Assembly (NCBI GenBank): GCA_035499215.1
Contig: DATJZH010000109.1
Location: forward strand, 1 to 9,376
Direction of reading: 5' to 3'
Origin: DATJZH01 sp035499215
GTDB lineage: Bacteria > Actinomycetota > Actinomycetes > Streptosporangiales > Streptosporangiaceae
Length of the DNA stretch: 9,376 nt
Shown here: positions 1 to 6,378 of the stretch, one piece after another
How positions within the stretch are numbered: position 1 is the stretch's first letter
Layout: each line of letters begins with the position of its first letter
The notes under the pieces: generated by a model
Seen by the model: only the letters and a program-made list of their open reading frames with translations
The model's database searches: none
Told to the model about the DNA's origin: nothing
Translations under genes and position numbers: made by a program

Positions 1-342
1 GCCCAGCGGAAGCTCGTCGAGCGGCTGACCGGACAGCTGACCGGGCAGACTGTGCCTGCGGCGAAGCCGGAAGTGATCGGCTCGGCGGCTGCGGCAGTCA
101 GGGCTGAGCCAGGCAGCGAAGCCGCCGAAGTGCGGAAGCCGACGGCAGCCAAGGCAGTCGCGCCACAGCCGGCAGCCGCCGAAAAGCCGGCAGCCAGCGA
201 GGCGGCTGCTGCGCGGGCGGGCGCGGCGCGCAAGCCGGCGCCTGGGCGCACATCCGCGGCGCGCAGGCCGGCGGCTGCGACGGCGGCCGCCAGGAACGGC
301 GCCGGCGCAAGGGACGCACGGTCGGCGGGGAAAGAGGCGTGA
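1..342 (+). CDS. C-terminal tail of an unidentified protein (5' partial), Ala/Pro/Arg/Lys-rich
   Basis: The frame is open from base 1 to the TGA at 340-342, so this is the last 113 residues of a gene that begins upstream of the window. A GTG at 52 could serve as a start, but the reading frame continues unbroken before it (AQRKLVERLTGQLTGQ), so truncation by the window edge is the better reading. The first 16 residues look like an amphipathic helix. The rest is low complexity: alanine, proline, glutamate, then mostly arginine and lysine, for example ARKPAPGRTSAARRPAA near the end. Such basic Ala/Pro tails occur on actinobacterial nucleoid-associated, heparin-binding-haemagglutinin-like and phasin-like proteins, but nothing here decides between them, and no catalytic motif is visible. 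I do not recognise the family. The next gene starts about 100 bases downstream on the same strand. Confidence 0.6.
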   Translation, partial: AQRKLVERLTGQLTGQTVPAAKPEVIGSAAAAVRAEPGSEAAEVRKPTAAKAVAPQPAAAEKPAASEAAAARAGAARKPAPGRTSAARRPAAATAAARNGAGARDARSAGKEA

Positions 343-441
343 GCCTGCAGCCACACGGTCAGCCTGGCATGTCGCGGAACAACAAGCAGCACGAAACGGC
401 AGCACAAGCAGTTTTCGGGCTGAACATCTCAGAACGATGTC

Positions 442-1638
442 ATGCCCCGTGGTTCCCGATTACTATACGTCAGCGTGAGTGAGCCGAGCCAGAACGCGGA
501 GCCGCTGCCCCGCCGTGAACTGCACCCCAGCCGGGAGCCGGTCCCTGAGCATGATCCCGCGCCGCGGGACTGGGGCCCGCTGCAAGGCCGCGGGGACGCG
601 GCCGGGTCTGGCGCGAGCAGCGAAGACGGCGAGATGTCTCGGCCAGGGAAGCCACCGCCAGACCGGGGGCGGGCACCTCAGCTCAGCGAGTCATCGCCCA
701 GCCGCGCGAAAGGACTGCCCCGCCGCGGCGAGGACCTTCCGCGGCGCGGGCAGCCGTCGCAGCCCCGGCAGCCACCGCAGCCCGGCGGCCCGCAGTCCGG
801 CGACGCGCTGCCCCGCCGGACCGGCCGTCCCAGGCCGGGAGGTCGCCATCGCAGCCCGCACCGGCTCACCGTCGCCTCGGACGCGCCGTCGCTGGTGCTG
901 GCCGTGCCCGGCGCCATCACCCCGGCGACAGCCCGGCTGGCGGACGAGATCGCCAATGCCGCGCAGCTTTCCTGCCCCGGCGTAGATATCCGCGTCGGCT
1001 TCCTGGACGGCGAGGCCGCGCTCCTTGACGATGCCCTGAGATTCTCGGATTCCCCTGCGGGCCAGCTGGAGCTGCGGGCAGTCATAGTGCCGCTGCTGGC
1101 CGGCCCGCATCCCGCGCTGGATACCGCACTCGCCGACGCGGTCAGCGGCGCTGCGGAACCCGTCATGCTCGCCGGGCATCTGGGACCGCACCCGCTGCTC
1201 GCCGAGGCCCTGCATGCCCGTCTTGCCGACGCGGGACTGGCACGCGCCGGACGCGCCCGCGGCCTCAGCATCGTCACCGGTATCAACGGTGTCCTCGTGC
1301 TCGCTGACCGCGGGGAAGAGGCGATCCAGGCGGCGGGAGTATCCGCGGTTCTGCTGGCCGCCCGGCTTGCCGTGCCTGCTGTGCCGGCTTCGCTTGGCGA
1401 CACCGCGAGCGTGACGTCCGCGCTCGCGCGGCTGCGCGAGACCGGGTCGTCCAGCCCCGCCATCGCGCCCTGCGTGATCGGCCCGGAAACGCGCCTGCAG
1501 GAAATCGAGGCCATCCGGGCCATGCTGGGCGCGCCGAGCGCGCCGCCGCTCGGATCCCATCCCGCGATCGCGCAGCTTGTCGCGATCCGCTACGGCGCCG
1601 CGCTAGCCCGCCTGGCCATGGCGGGCTCGGCCGGCTAG
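442..1638 (+). CDS. CbiX/sirohydrochlorin chelatase-like protein with disordered N-terminus and degenerate active site
   Basis: The 398-residue product has two parts. Residues 1 to about 140 are Pro/Arg/Ser-rich and probably disordered, with the motif LPRR at 22-25, 92-95, 99-102 and 123-126. Residues about 144-395 resemble the two-lobed CbiX fold, the class II chelatase that inserts Co or Fe into sirohydrochlorin for cobalamin or siroheme synthesis. The resemblance rests on LVLAVPGAITP (151-161), VIVPLL (214-219), LGPHPLL (247-253) and a second-lobe PLGSHPAIAQLV near the C-terminus. In active family members the first strand ends in AHGSRDP. Here the metal-binding His aligns with Pro156 and the Ser with Ala158. 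His223 could stand in for the second conserved His, but its usual GYHV setting is lost. Chelatase activity is therefore doubtful. The ATG at 442 lacks a ribosome site. The GTG at 475 (387 residues) is an alternative that fits a nearby -10-like element. No siroheme or cobalamin gene is visible beside it. The family call is from motif recall, not a search. Confidence 0.72.
   Translation: MPRGSRLLYVSVSEPSQNAEPLPRRELHPSREPVPEHDPAPRDWGPLQGRGDAAGSGASSEDGEMSRPGKPPPDRGRAPQLSESSPSRAKGLPRRGEDLPRRGQPSQPRQPPQPGGPQSGDALPRRTGRPRPGGRHRSPHRLTVASDAPSLVLAVPGAITPATARLADEIANAAQLSCPGVDIRVGFLDGEAALLDDALRFSDSPAGQLELRAVIVPLLAGPHPALDTALADAVSGAAEPVMLAGHLGPHPLLAEALHARLADAGLARAGRARGLSIVTGINGVLVLADRGEEAIQAAGVSAVLLAARLAVPAVPASLGDTASVTSALARLRETGSSSPAIAPCVIGPETRLQEIEAIRAMLGAPSAPPLGSHPAIAQLVAIRYGAALARLAMAGSAG
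461..477 (+). promoter_or_regulatory. Candidate -10 element and leaderless GTG start for the CbiX-like gene
   Basis: The AT-rich stretch GATTACTATACG stands out against the GC-rich background. It offers a -10-like hexamer TACTAT at 461-466 (or TATACG at 464-469). A weak -35-like ATGTCA lies at 437-442, 18 bases upstream. An in-frame GTG lies at 475-477, about where transcription from this -10 would begin. No Shine-Dalgarno sequence precedes either the ATG at 442 or the GTG at 475. This arrangement fits a leaderless transcript, which is common in actinomycetes. It is inferred from sequence only. Confidence 0.35.
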
Positions 1639-1697
1639 CTCGGCGCCGCTCCCCGCCGCGATCACGATTCCGGCAGCCCGGCTTGGACCTGCTGGTC

Positions 1698-1720
1698 GTG
1701 CCGGCGCGTGGTGCCGGTGC
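1698..1720. terminator. Weak hairpin between convergent genes
   Basis: The left arm GTGCCGGC (1698-1705) pairs with the right arm GCCGGTGC (1713-1720) across a 7-base loop. Five G-C pairs are perfect, followed by two G-T wobbles and one more G-C pair. It lies in the 97-base gap between the stop of the CbiX-like gene (+) and the stop of the TetR gene (-), where a shared terminator would be expected. There is no T-run on either side, so it does not fit a classical intrinsic terminator, and GC-rich DNA produces such stems by chance. Confidence 0.25.
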
Positions 1721-1735
1721 AGCGAGGGGCGCTGG

Positions 1736-2374
1736 TCATGCACCCGGCGATACTTCGGAGCCCGCGTCCGGGCCCGGGTTCCTGGCAGGCGGCGGCAGCC
1801 CGCGGGCCAGGACGAGCATCAGGTCGTCCAGCACGTCGTCGGGAACCCGGCCGCCTGCCGTCCACTCGGCCCATCTCATGCCCACGAAATTGCCGAGCCC
1901 GGTGTAGATGTAGGCGATGAGCTCCGGGTCGTAGCGCGCGTCGACCTCGCCCGTCAGCTGGGCGGCGCGGACTCCGCGCGCGTAACCGCGGGCCAGCCGC
2001 TCGTAGTGCGCGCGGAATTCGCCAGGGGCGAGGAACTCGGCCTCCCGGACTATCCGGTAGATCCACGGCCGCTGCGACATCAGGTCGAAATAGCAGCGGA
2101 ACGCGGCCCGCTCACGGGCGCGCTGGCTGTCCGCCCCGGCCAGCGCCGCGCGCATGGCCGTCCGGAGGTCGGCGCTGATCTGGCGGATGACCGCGGTGAA
2201 GATCTCCGCCTTCGAGCTGAAGTGCGTGTAGAAGCTGCCGGTGGCCATGCCCGCCCGTGCGCAGATTCCAGCAACCGTGGTGCGTCGGTAGCTGAGCTCG
2301 CCGAACAACTGCTCGGCGGCGCTCAGCAGCCGCTGTGCGGGCGGCAGCCCGTCGCCGGCAGCAGGCTTGATCAA
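1736..2374 (-). CDS. TetR/AcrR-family transcriptional regulator
   Basis: This 212-residue protein is a normal length for TetR-family repressors. The DNA-binding domain spans about residues 13-60. The first helix lies around AAEQLFGE, the helix-turn-helix is TTVAGICARAGMATGSFYTHF, split as TTVAGICARAG (32-42) and MATGSFYTHF (43-52), followed by the typical SKAEIF (54-59). The remainder is a helical ligand-binding and dimerisation domain, with WIYRIVREAEF and GLGNFVGMRWAEW as recognisable family-like stretches. The start is a TTG whose last two bases form part of the upstream gene's TGA (TTGA overlap, 2371-2374), with no good ribosome site, so translation probably depends on reinitiation after the substrate-binding protein. 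As the last gene of the ABC operon it most likely regulates that operon in response to its ligand. The target site is inferred (see the inverted repeat at 7211-7224). The inducer is unknown. Confidence 0.92.
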   Translation of the reverse strand: MIKPAAGDGLPPAQRLLSAAEQLFGELSYRRTTVAGICARAGMATGSFYTHFSSKAEIFTAVIRQISADLRTAMRAALAGADSQRARERAAFRCYFDLMSQRPWIYRIVREAEFLAPGEFRAHYERLARGYARGVRAAQLTGEVDARYDPELIAYIYTGLGNFVGMRWAEWTAGGRVPDDVLDDLMLVLARGLPPPARNPGPDAGSEVSPGA

Positions 2375-3705
2375 GGCGCCGGTATCCCGTTCGCGGGGGC
2401 TGCGGGCTGAGCCGGCGCGGCGGCGAACCCGCCGTTCGGCGCGTCGTCGGTAACCAGGACCGGGCCGACCGGGTCCAGCACGCCGTTGCGGATCTTGGCG
2501 ATGAACCCGCCGGTCATCCCGCTGTGGTCGGACGGCGAGTAGCCGTAGGGCGCGACTGCCGGACCCTGCGGAATTCTGGCGTTGATGGCGTTGACCAGAT
2601 CCTGCCTGGTCGGGTTGCGCCCGGCTGTGAACATCGCCTGCACGAAGGCGTAGCCGACGGCAATGCCGTATTCGACGTTGAAGTTCAGCGGTAGTTGCGG
2701 CAGGTACAGCTGATGGATCTTGCTGAAGAGCTTGATCCAGCTGTTGCTCGTGCTGCCCAGGGACGGCAGGTACCCGTCCGTGATGATCCCCTGCGTCAGA
2801 GTGTTCCCGGCCACTGTCCTGCCGCCCTGCCGGGCGAACGACTCGAGCAGCCCGGCCAGCGTCATCGGGTCCGAGCCGACGCTGCTGACGACCAGTTCCG
2901 CGGGGGTGTAGCGCAGGCCCAGCATGTTCAGCTTCAGCAGGGCCGTGAAGGCCGTCACCGAGAAGGATACGACGACCTGCGCCCCGCTCGCCTTCAGCGC
3001 GGCGACCTGCGGACCGACCGTGACATTGGCCGGATCGTAGGCCTGCTGCGAGACGATCTGCCTCGCCGGGATCTCGTCCTTCAGGCCCTTGACCCCGTCC
3101 CGGCCGAATTCGTCATTCTGGTAGAAGAAGCCGATCTTCTCGTTCTTGAACTTCTGCTCGACGTAATGACCGAGAAGCTTGCCGTCACGCACGTAGTCAA
3201 GGCTCCAGCCGAAGGTGTACGGCCACCTCGACGGCGAGTTCCAGCACTCGCAGCCAGAGGAGACGAAGACGTCGGGAACCTTCTGCGCGTTCAGGAAGGG
3301 CGCGACCGCCAGGTGGGTCGGGGTGCCGAGGCCGTTGAAGATCGCGTAGACGTTGTCCTGCAGCACAAGCTGGTGCACGACGGCAGAGGTTATGGCCGGG
3401 TTGTACTCGTCGTTGAGGTACTTGTAGACGATCTTGCGGCCGTAGACCCCGCCGTTCGCGTTAACGTACTGGAAGTAGGCGTTCGACGCCGGCGCGATCT
3501 CGTCGTAGCCGGGCGCGGCGATGCCGGTCAGCGGCTGGTGGCTGCCGATGGTGATCGTTTTCGCGGTGATGCCGGGTGCCGAGGCAGTCAGGGCGGACTG
3601 GCTGCCTGATGACGTGCCGGCGCTGGATCCGCAGGCGGCGACCGCCGTCGCGGCGGCGGCGGCCCCGGCCACGGCGGCCAGGGTCAGCCGATGTGATCTC
3701 TGCAT
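2371..3705 (-). CDS. ABC transporter substrate-binding lipoprotein, branched-chain amino acid (LivK/HAAT) type
   Basis: This 444-residue receptor captures the substrate outside the membrane and delivers it to the permease pair encoded just upstream. Residues 1-25 are a lipoprotein signal peptide: basic MQRSHR, an Ala-rich core, and the lipobox AVAAC with Cys25 as the lipidated residue. A Ser/Gly/Thr linker follows to about residue 45. The type I periplasmic-binding fold starts at TITIGSHQPLTG (50-61), with YFQYVNANGGVYGRKI (77-92) matching the conserved hinge-proximal block of this class. An unusual CEC pair (Cys152, Cys154) sits after the first-lobe strand VPDVFVSSG and could form a disulfide. 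The last 20 or so residues are an Ala/Pro-rich tail. The ATG is preceded by an excellent GGAGGAAGG. The start overlaps the livM 3' end by 22 bases. The ligand cannot be told: this family also carries amides, urea and aromatic compounds. Confidence 0.93.
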   Translation of the reverse strand: MQRSHRLTLAAVAGAAAAATAVAACGSSAGTSSGSQSALTASAPGITAKTITIGSHQPLTGIAAPGYDEIAPASNAYFQYVNANGGVYGRKIVYKYLNDEYNPAITSAVVHQLVLQDNVYAIFNGLGTPTHLAVAPFLNAQKVPDVFVSSGCECWNSPSRWPYTFGWSLDYVRDGKLLGHYVEQKFKNEKIGFFYQNDEFGRDGVKGLKDEIPARQIVSQQAYDPANVTVGPQVAALKASGAQVVVSFSVTAFTALLKLNMLGLRYTPAELVVSSVGSDPMTLAGLLESFARQGGRTVAGNTLTQGIITDGYLPSLGSTSNSWIKLFSKIHQLYLPQLPLNFNVEYGIAVGYAFVQAMFTAGRNPTRQDLVNAINARIPQGPAVAPYGYSPSDHSGMTGGFIAKIRNGVLDPVGPVLVTDDAPNGGFAAAPAQPAAPANGIPAP

Positions 3706-4751
3706 GTCGTGCCTTCCTCCGGGTGTTCACTGGCCGGCGCGCGTCGGCACAGGACGCTCAGGCGGGTCACCGCGGCCGCCGCGGGACCGCGCAGCCGGCG
3801 CAGCGCCCCCTGGATGCCGGCCGGGAACACCAGCATGACGGCGATCAGGACGAGACCATAGGCGGCGATGGGGACGCTGGCGCTCGCTCCGCTCGGCAGG
3901 CCGTGACTCGCGCCCAGATTGACCAGGTAAACCTGCGCGAGGACAAGGATGAGGCTGCCCCAGAGGGCTCCGAGCAGGCTGCCGAGGCCGCCAAGCACAG
4001 CCGCGGTGAGCAGGCCGATGGACAGCGCGAGGGGGAACTCGCCGGGCGACGCGCTCGCCGCCCACATCGCCAGCACCGCGCCGCCCAGGCCCGCACATGC
4101 CGCGCTGACCGCGAACGCGAGGATCTGCAGCCTGGCCACGTTCAGCCCGGCCAGGGACGCGGCCACCTCGTCATCGCGCAGCGCGCGCCAGCTGCGGCCT
4201 ACCCGGCTGCGGGCCAGATTGGCCAGCAGCACCAAGGCGATCAGCGTGGCGGCGCATGCGAGCCAGGCCAGCCAGCGGGTGAGCGGGAACGCCGCGCCGA
4301 GGACGCCTGGCACGGCCACGCTGAAGCCAAGGCCCTGGTCACCGCCGAGAGCGCCAGGGAACTTGGCCGCCACCGACGGCAGCGCGACGGCGAGCATGAG
4401 CGTGGCGCCCGCCAGATAAGGCCCGCGGAGCCGGGCGGCGGCGACGCCGAAGACCCCTCCTGCGGCCGCCGCGATGCCGGCGCTGGCGGCCAGGACCAGC
4501 GCAATCGGCCAGCCGGAATGCAGCAGGAGCAGCGCGCCGGCGTAAGCGCCGATCGCCATGAAAGCGCCGTTGCCGATCGAGATCTGGCCGCTCAGCCCGA
4601 TCAGCACGGTCAGCCCGGCCACGGCGATGACGTATGCCGCGATCTGGGTGAGCTGGTAGTCGCGATAGGCGCTGAGCTTGACCGAGAGGATCAGCAGCAC
4701 GGCTGCGGCCAGCACCGCTGCCCCGAGGTGCCTGGCCAGGGTCATGATCAC
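3684..4751 (-). CDS. livM: Branched-chain amino acid-type ABC transporter permease, LivM family
   Basis: This 355-residue integral membrane protein is one of the two pore subunits of the importer. Membrane segments are obvious from the N-terminus (AAVLAAAVLLILSV) onward. The family signature GLSGQISIGNGAFMAIGAY spans residues 52-70 and corresponds to the LivM block usually written LSLGHAAFFGIGAY. The cytoplasmic coupling region, which contacts the ATPase, starts at LRDDEVAASLAGLNV (191-205) and is followed by AFAVSAACAGLGGAVLA. The last 30 residues are basic and hydrophilic. The GTG start at 4751 overlaps the stop of the LivH gene (GTGA). An ATG two codons later, at 4745, has an AGG seven bases upstream and may be the true start, giving 353 residues. 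The 3' end overlaps the receptor gene by 22 bases, so the two are probably translationally coupled. Confidence 0.92.
   Translation of the reverse strand: MIMTLARHLGAAVLAAAVLLILSVKLSAYRDYQLTQIAAYVIAVAGLTVLIGLSGQISIGNGAFMAIGAYAGALLLLHSGWPIALVLAASAGIAAAAGGVFGVAAARLRGPYLAGATLMLAVALPSVAAKFPGALGGDQGLGFSVAVPGVLGAAFPLTRWLAWLACAATLIALVLLANLARSRVGRSWRALRDDEVAASLAGLNVARLQILAFAVSAACAGLGGAVLAMWAASASPGEFPLALSIGLLTAAVLGGLGSLLGALWGSLILVLAQVYLVNLGASHGLPSGASASVPIAAYGLVLIAVMLVFPAGIQGALRRLRGPAAAAVTRLSVLCRRAPASEHPEEGTTCRDHIG
3712..3720 (-). promoter_or_regulatory. Strong ribosome binding site inside livM for the substrate-binding protein
   Basis: Read on the minus strand this is GGAGGAAGG, six bases before the ATG at 3705. 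It is the strongest Shine-Dalgarno sequence I saw in the window. It lies within the last codons of the LivM-type permease gene. Placing the best ribosome site before the receptor gene would give more receptor than membrane subunits from one message, as ABC importers usually need. That consequence is inferred. Confidence 0.75.
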
Positions 4752-5626
4752 ACCTGCCGGGTCGCGGCTGGGGAGAACAGGCCGGCGGGCCGCACCATGA
4801 GCACGAGCAGCAGCGCGCCGAGGCCGAAGAGGTCAACCAGGTCGCTGCCGAGATATCCGCCCGCATAGCTCAGCACCACGCCCAGGATGAGACCGCCCAC
4901 GACGGCCCCTGCCGGGCTGTCCAGCCCGCCGATCACCGCAGCTGTGAAGCCCAGCACGAAAATCGCGTCCATGCTGCTGGGGTAGAGGAACGTCGAGGGG
5001 GTGGCCAGCAGGCCGGCCAGCGCGCCGATCAGGCCGGCCAGCGCCCAGCCGGCCGTCAGCACGCGGCCGACCCGGACTCCCATCAGCCGGGCGACGCCGG
5101 GATTGAAGGCCGTGGCGCGCAGCCGCAGCCCCGCGCGGGTGTACCGGAACAGCAGCGCGAGCGCGGTCGCGGCGGCGAGCACCGCGCCGGCGGTGAAGAT
5201 GTCGTTCCAGGAGATGCCCAGCGCGACCGAGCCGACGCTCAGCCCGTTGACGGAGAAGGCCGGCGGGAAGGACCGGTACTGGCCGCCGAAGATGACGCCG
5301 GCCAGGCCCTCGATGAAGATCAGCAGGCCGATCGACACGATGACCGCGTTCAGCGGCGGCTTGCCGGTTACCGGCCGGACGACTGCCCGTTCCAGCACCG
5401 CGCCGAGGACCAGCCCGGCCGCGAGCGCGGCGGCGAATCCCGTCCAGTAGCTCCCGGTGTGGTTGATCACGACCAGCGCCACGTAGGCGGTGAACATGGC
5501 CATCGCGCCCTGGGCGTAGTTCAGGATCCGCGTTCCCCGCCAGATCAGCACCAGCGACAGCGCGATCGCCGCGTAGATCAGGCCGGTGCTGATCCCGCCG
5601 AGCGTGAACTCCAGGAACTCCTGCAC
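4748..5626 (-). CDS. livH: Branched-chain amino acid-type ABC transporter permease, LivH family
   Basis: This 292-residue membrane subunit pairs with the LivM-type protein to form the translocation path. The length is typical of LivH. The N-terminal block contains GISTGLIYAAIALSL (11-25) and RILNYAQGAMAMF (33-45), which correspond to the LivH signature around LNFAQG. The coupling-helix region LRATAFNPGVARLMGV starts at residue 169 and is followed by AGWALAGLIGALAGLLA. A conserved late membrane block, FTAAVIGGLDSPAGAVVGG, starts at residue 227. The GTG start is fixed by an AGGAGGG six bases upstream, which itself overlaps the stop codon of the livF gene. It ends in a four-base overlap with livM. 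Substrate specificity is not determined by these features. Confidence 0.93.
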   Translation of the reverse strand: MQEFLEFTLGGISTGLIYAAIALSLVLIWRGTRILNYAQGAMAMFTAYVALVVINHTGSYWTGFAAALAAGLVLGAVLERAVVRPVTGKPPLNAVIVSIGLLIFIEGLAGVIFGGQYRSFPPAFSVNGLSVGSVALGISWNDIFTAGAVLAAATALALLFRYTRAGLRLRATAFNPGVARLMGVRVGRVLTAGWALAGLIGALAGLLATPSTFLYPSSMDAIFVLGFTAAVIGGLDSPAGAVVGGLILGVVLSYAGGYLGSDLVDLFGLGALLLVLMVRPAGLFSPAATRQV

Positions 5627-5632
5627 TTCCCG

Positions 5633-5639
5633 CCCTCCT
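5633..5639 (-). promoter_or_regulatory. Ribosome binding site for livH overlapping the livF stop
   Basis: The minus strand reads AGGAGGG, six bases before the GTG at 5626. Its first two bases (AG) are also the last two bases of the TAG stop of livF at 5640-5638. This decides the GTG start of livH and lets ribosomes finishing livF reload at livH. Confidence 0.7.
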
Positions 5640-6357
5640 AGAAGCCCAGGTAGTGACGGCGCAGCGAGCTGTCAGCCGCGAGGTCCGCGGCATCGGCCGC
5701 GGCGACGACCTTGCCGGCGTTCAGCACGACTGCCTTGTCGGCAATGGCCAGGGCGCCGCGGGCGTTCTGCTCGACTAGCAGCACGGTCAGGCCGCTGTCG
5801 TCGCGAAGCTGCCGGATCAGCTGCATGACCTGGGCCACGATCTTCGGCGCCAGGCCAAGCGACGGTTCGTCAAGCAGCAGCAGCCGGGGAGCGGTCATCA
5901 GTGCCCTGGCAATCACCAGGATCTGCCGCTCGCCGCCGGAGAGCGCCCCTGCCGCATGCCGGCTGCGCTCGGCGAGAAGGGGGAAGCGCCGGTAGGCGCC
6001 GGCCAGGGCGGCCCTGCCGTCCCGGCTGCCCTGCAGCAGGCCGCCGAGGCGCAGGTTCTCCGCTACGGTGAGCTCGGTGATGACGCCCTGGCCTTCGGGC
6101 ACGTGCGCGACGCCGGCCCGGGCGACTTCCTCGGGGCGGCCGCTGGCCAGGGGAAGCCCGTCCAGCAGGATGCGCCCGCGGCGCGGCCGGATGACTCCGC
6201 CGATCGTGCGCAGCAGCGTCGTCTTTCCTGCCCCGTTGGCACCCAGAACTGCAGTGATCGTCCCGGCGGCCACGCGGATGGTCACGCCGTCGAGGGCGCG
6301 AGCCGCGCCGTATCCGGCAACGACGCCCTCGGTGGCGAGCGCAGCCGCCTTAGTCAT
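5638..6357 (-). CDS. livF: Branched-chain amino acid-type ABC transporter ATP-binding protein, LivF family
   Basis: This 239-residue cytoplasmic ATPase is one of the two nucleotide-binding subunits that power the importer. Motifs in order: Walker A GANGAGKT (39-46); the LivF-type Q-loop region HVPEGQGVITELTVAENL (85-102), where many homologues have VPEGR; signature LSGGE (139-143); Walker B LLLLDE (159-164) followed by PSLGLAPK; and LLVEQN (193-198), where Gln197 replaces the usual switch His, as is normal in LivF. The length fits the family. The ATG at 6357 has only a poor ribosome site: AGGG lies ten bases upstream, and an AAGG directly abuts the ATG. The start lies in a triple 10-base repeat that includes a second, out-of-frame ATG at 6367. 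Coupling to the end of livG, 12 bases upstream, is likely. Confidence 0.94.
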   Translation of the reverse strand: MTKAAALATEGVVAGYGAARALDGVTIRVAAGTITAVLGANGAGKTTLLRTIGGVIRPRRGRILLDGLPLASGRPEEVARAGVAHVPEGQGVITELTVAENLRLGGLLQGSRDGRAALAGAYRRFPLLAERSRHAAGALSGGERQILVIARALMTAPRLLLLDEPSLGLAPKIVAQVMQLIRQLRDDSGLTVLLVEQNARGALAIADKAVVLNAGKVVAAADAADLAADSSLRRHYLGF

Positions 6358-6378
6358 CCTTGGTCATCCCTAGTCATC
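6347..6378 (-). repeat. Three tandem 10-bp GATGACYARG units across the livG/livF junction
   Basis: Read on the minus strand, three consecutive 10-base units occupy 6378 to 6349: GATGACTAGG, GATGACCAAG and GATGACTAAG. The first contains the last two Asp codons and the TAG of livG. The second contains an out-of-frame ATG at 6367. The third contains the livF ATG at 6357. The second ATG opens a five-codon ORF, MTKDD, whose TAA at 6352-6350 lies just inside livF. The repeats therefore shape both termination and initiation at this junction. The 10-base period does not preserve frame, so they cannot be a protein repeat. Confidence 0.7.

Noticed and set aside
343..441. tRNA or small RNA gene in the gap before the CbiX-like gene
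   Set aside because: I found no cloverleaf, no T-loop GTTCRANNC-like block and no strong hairpin in these 99 bases.
678..1560. Two minus-strand frames of about 280 codons opposite the CbiX-like gene
   Set aside because: Both translate to Ser/Arg/Ala-rich sequence without motifs. The plus-strand frame carries the CbiX-like blocks.
2695..3609. Long plus-strand open frame of 304 codons opposite the substrate-binding protein gene
   Set aside because: Its product is a low-complexity Arg/Val/Asp-rich sequence with no motif, while the opposite strand carries a signal peptide, lipobox and family blocks. Long antisense frames are expected at this GC content.
3576..4868. Plus-strand open frame of 430 codons opposite the two permease genes
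   Set aside because: The product is Arg/Gln/Gly-rich with no hydrophobic core or known motif. The minus strand encodes recognisable LivM and LivH proteins over the same bases.
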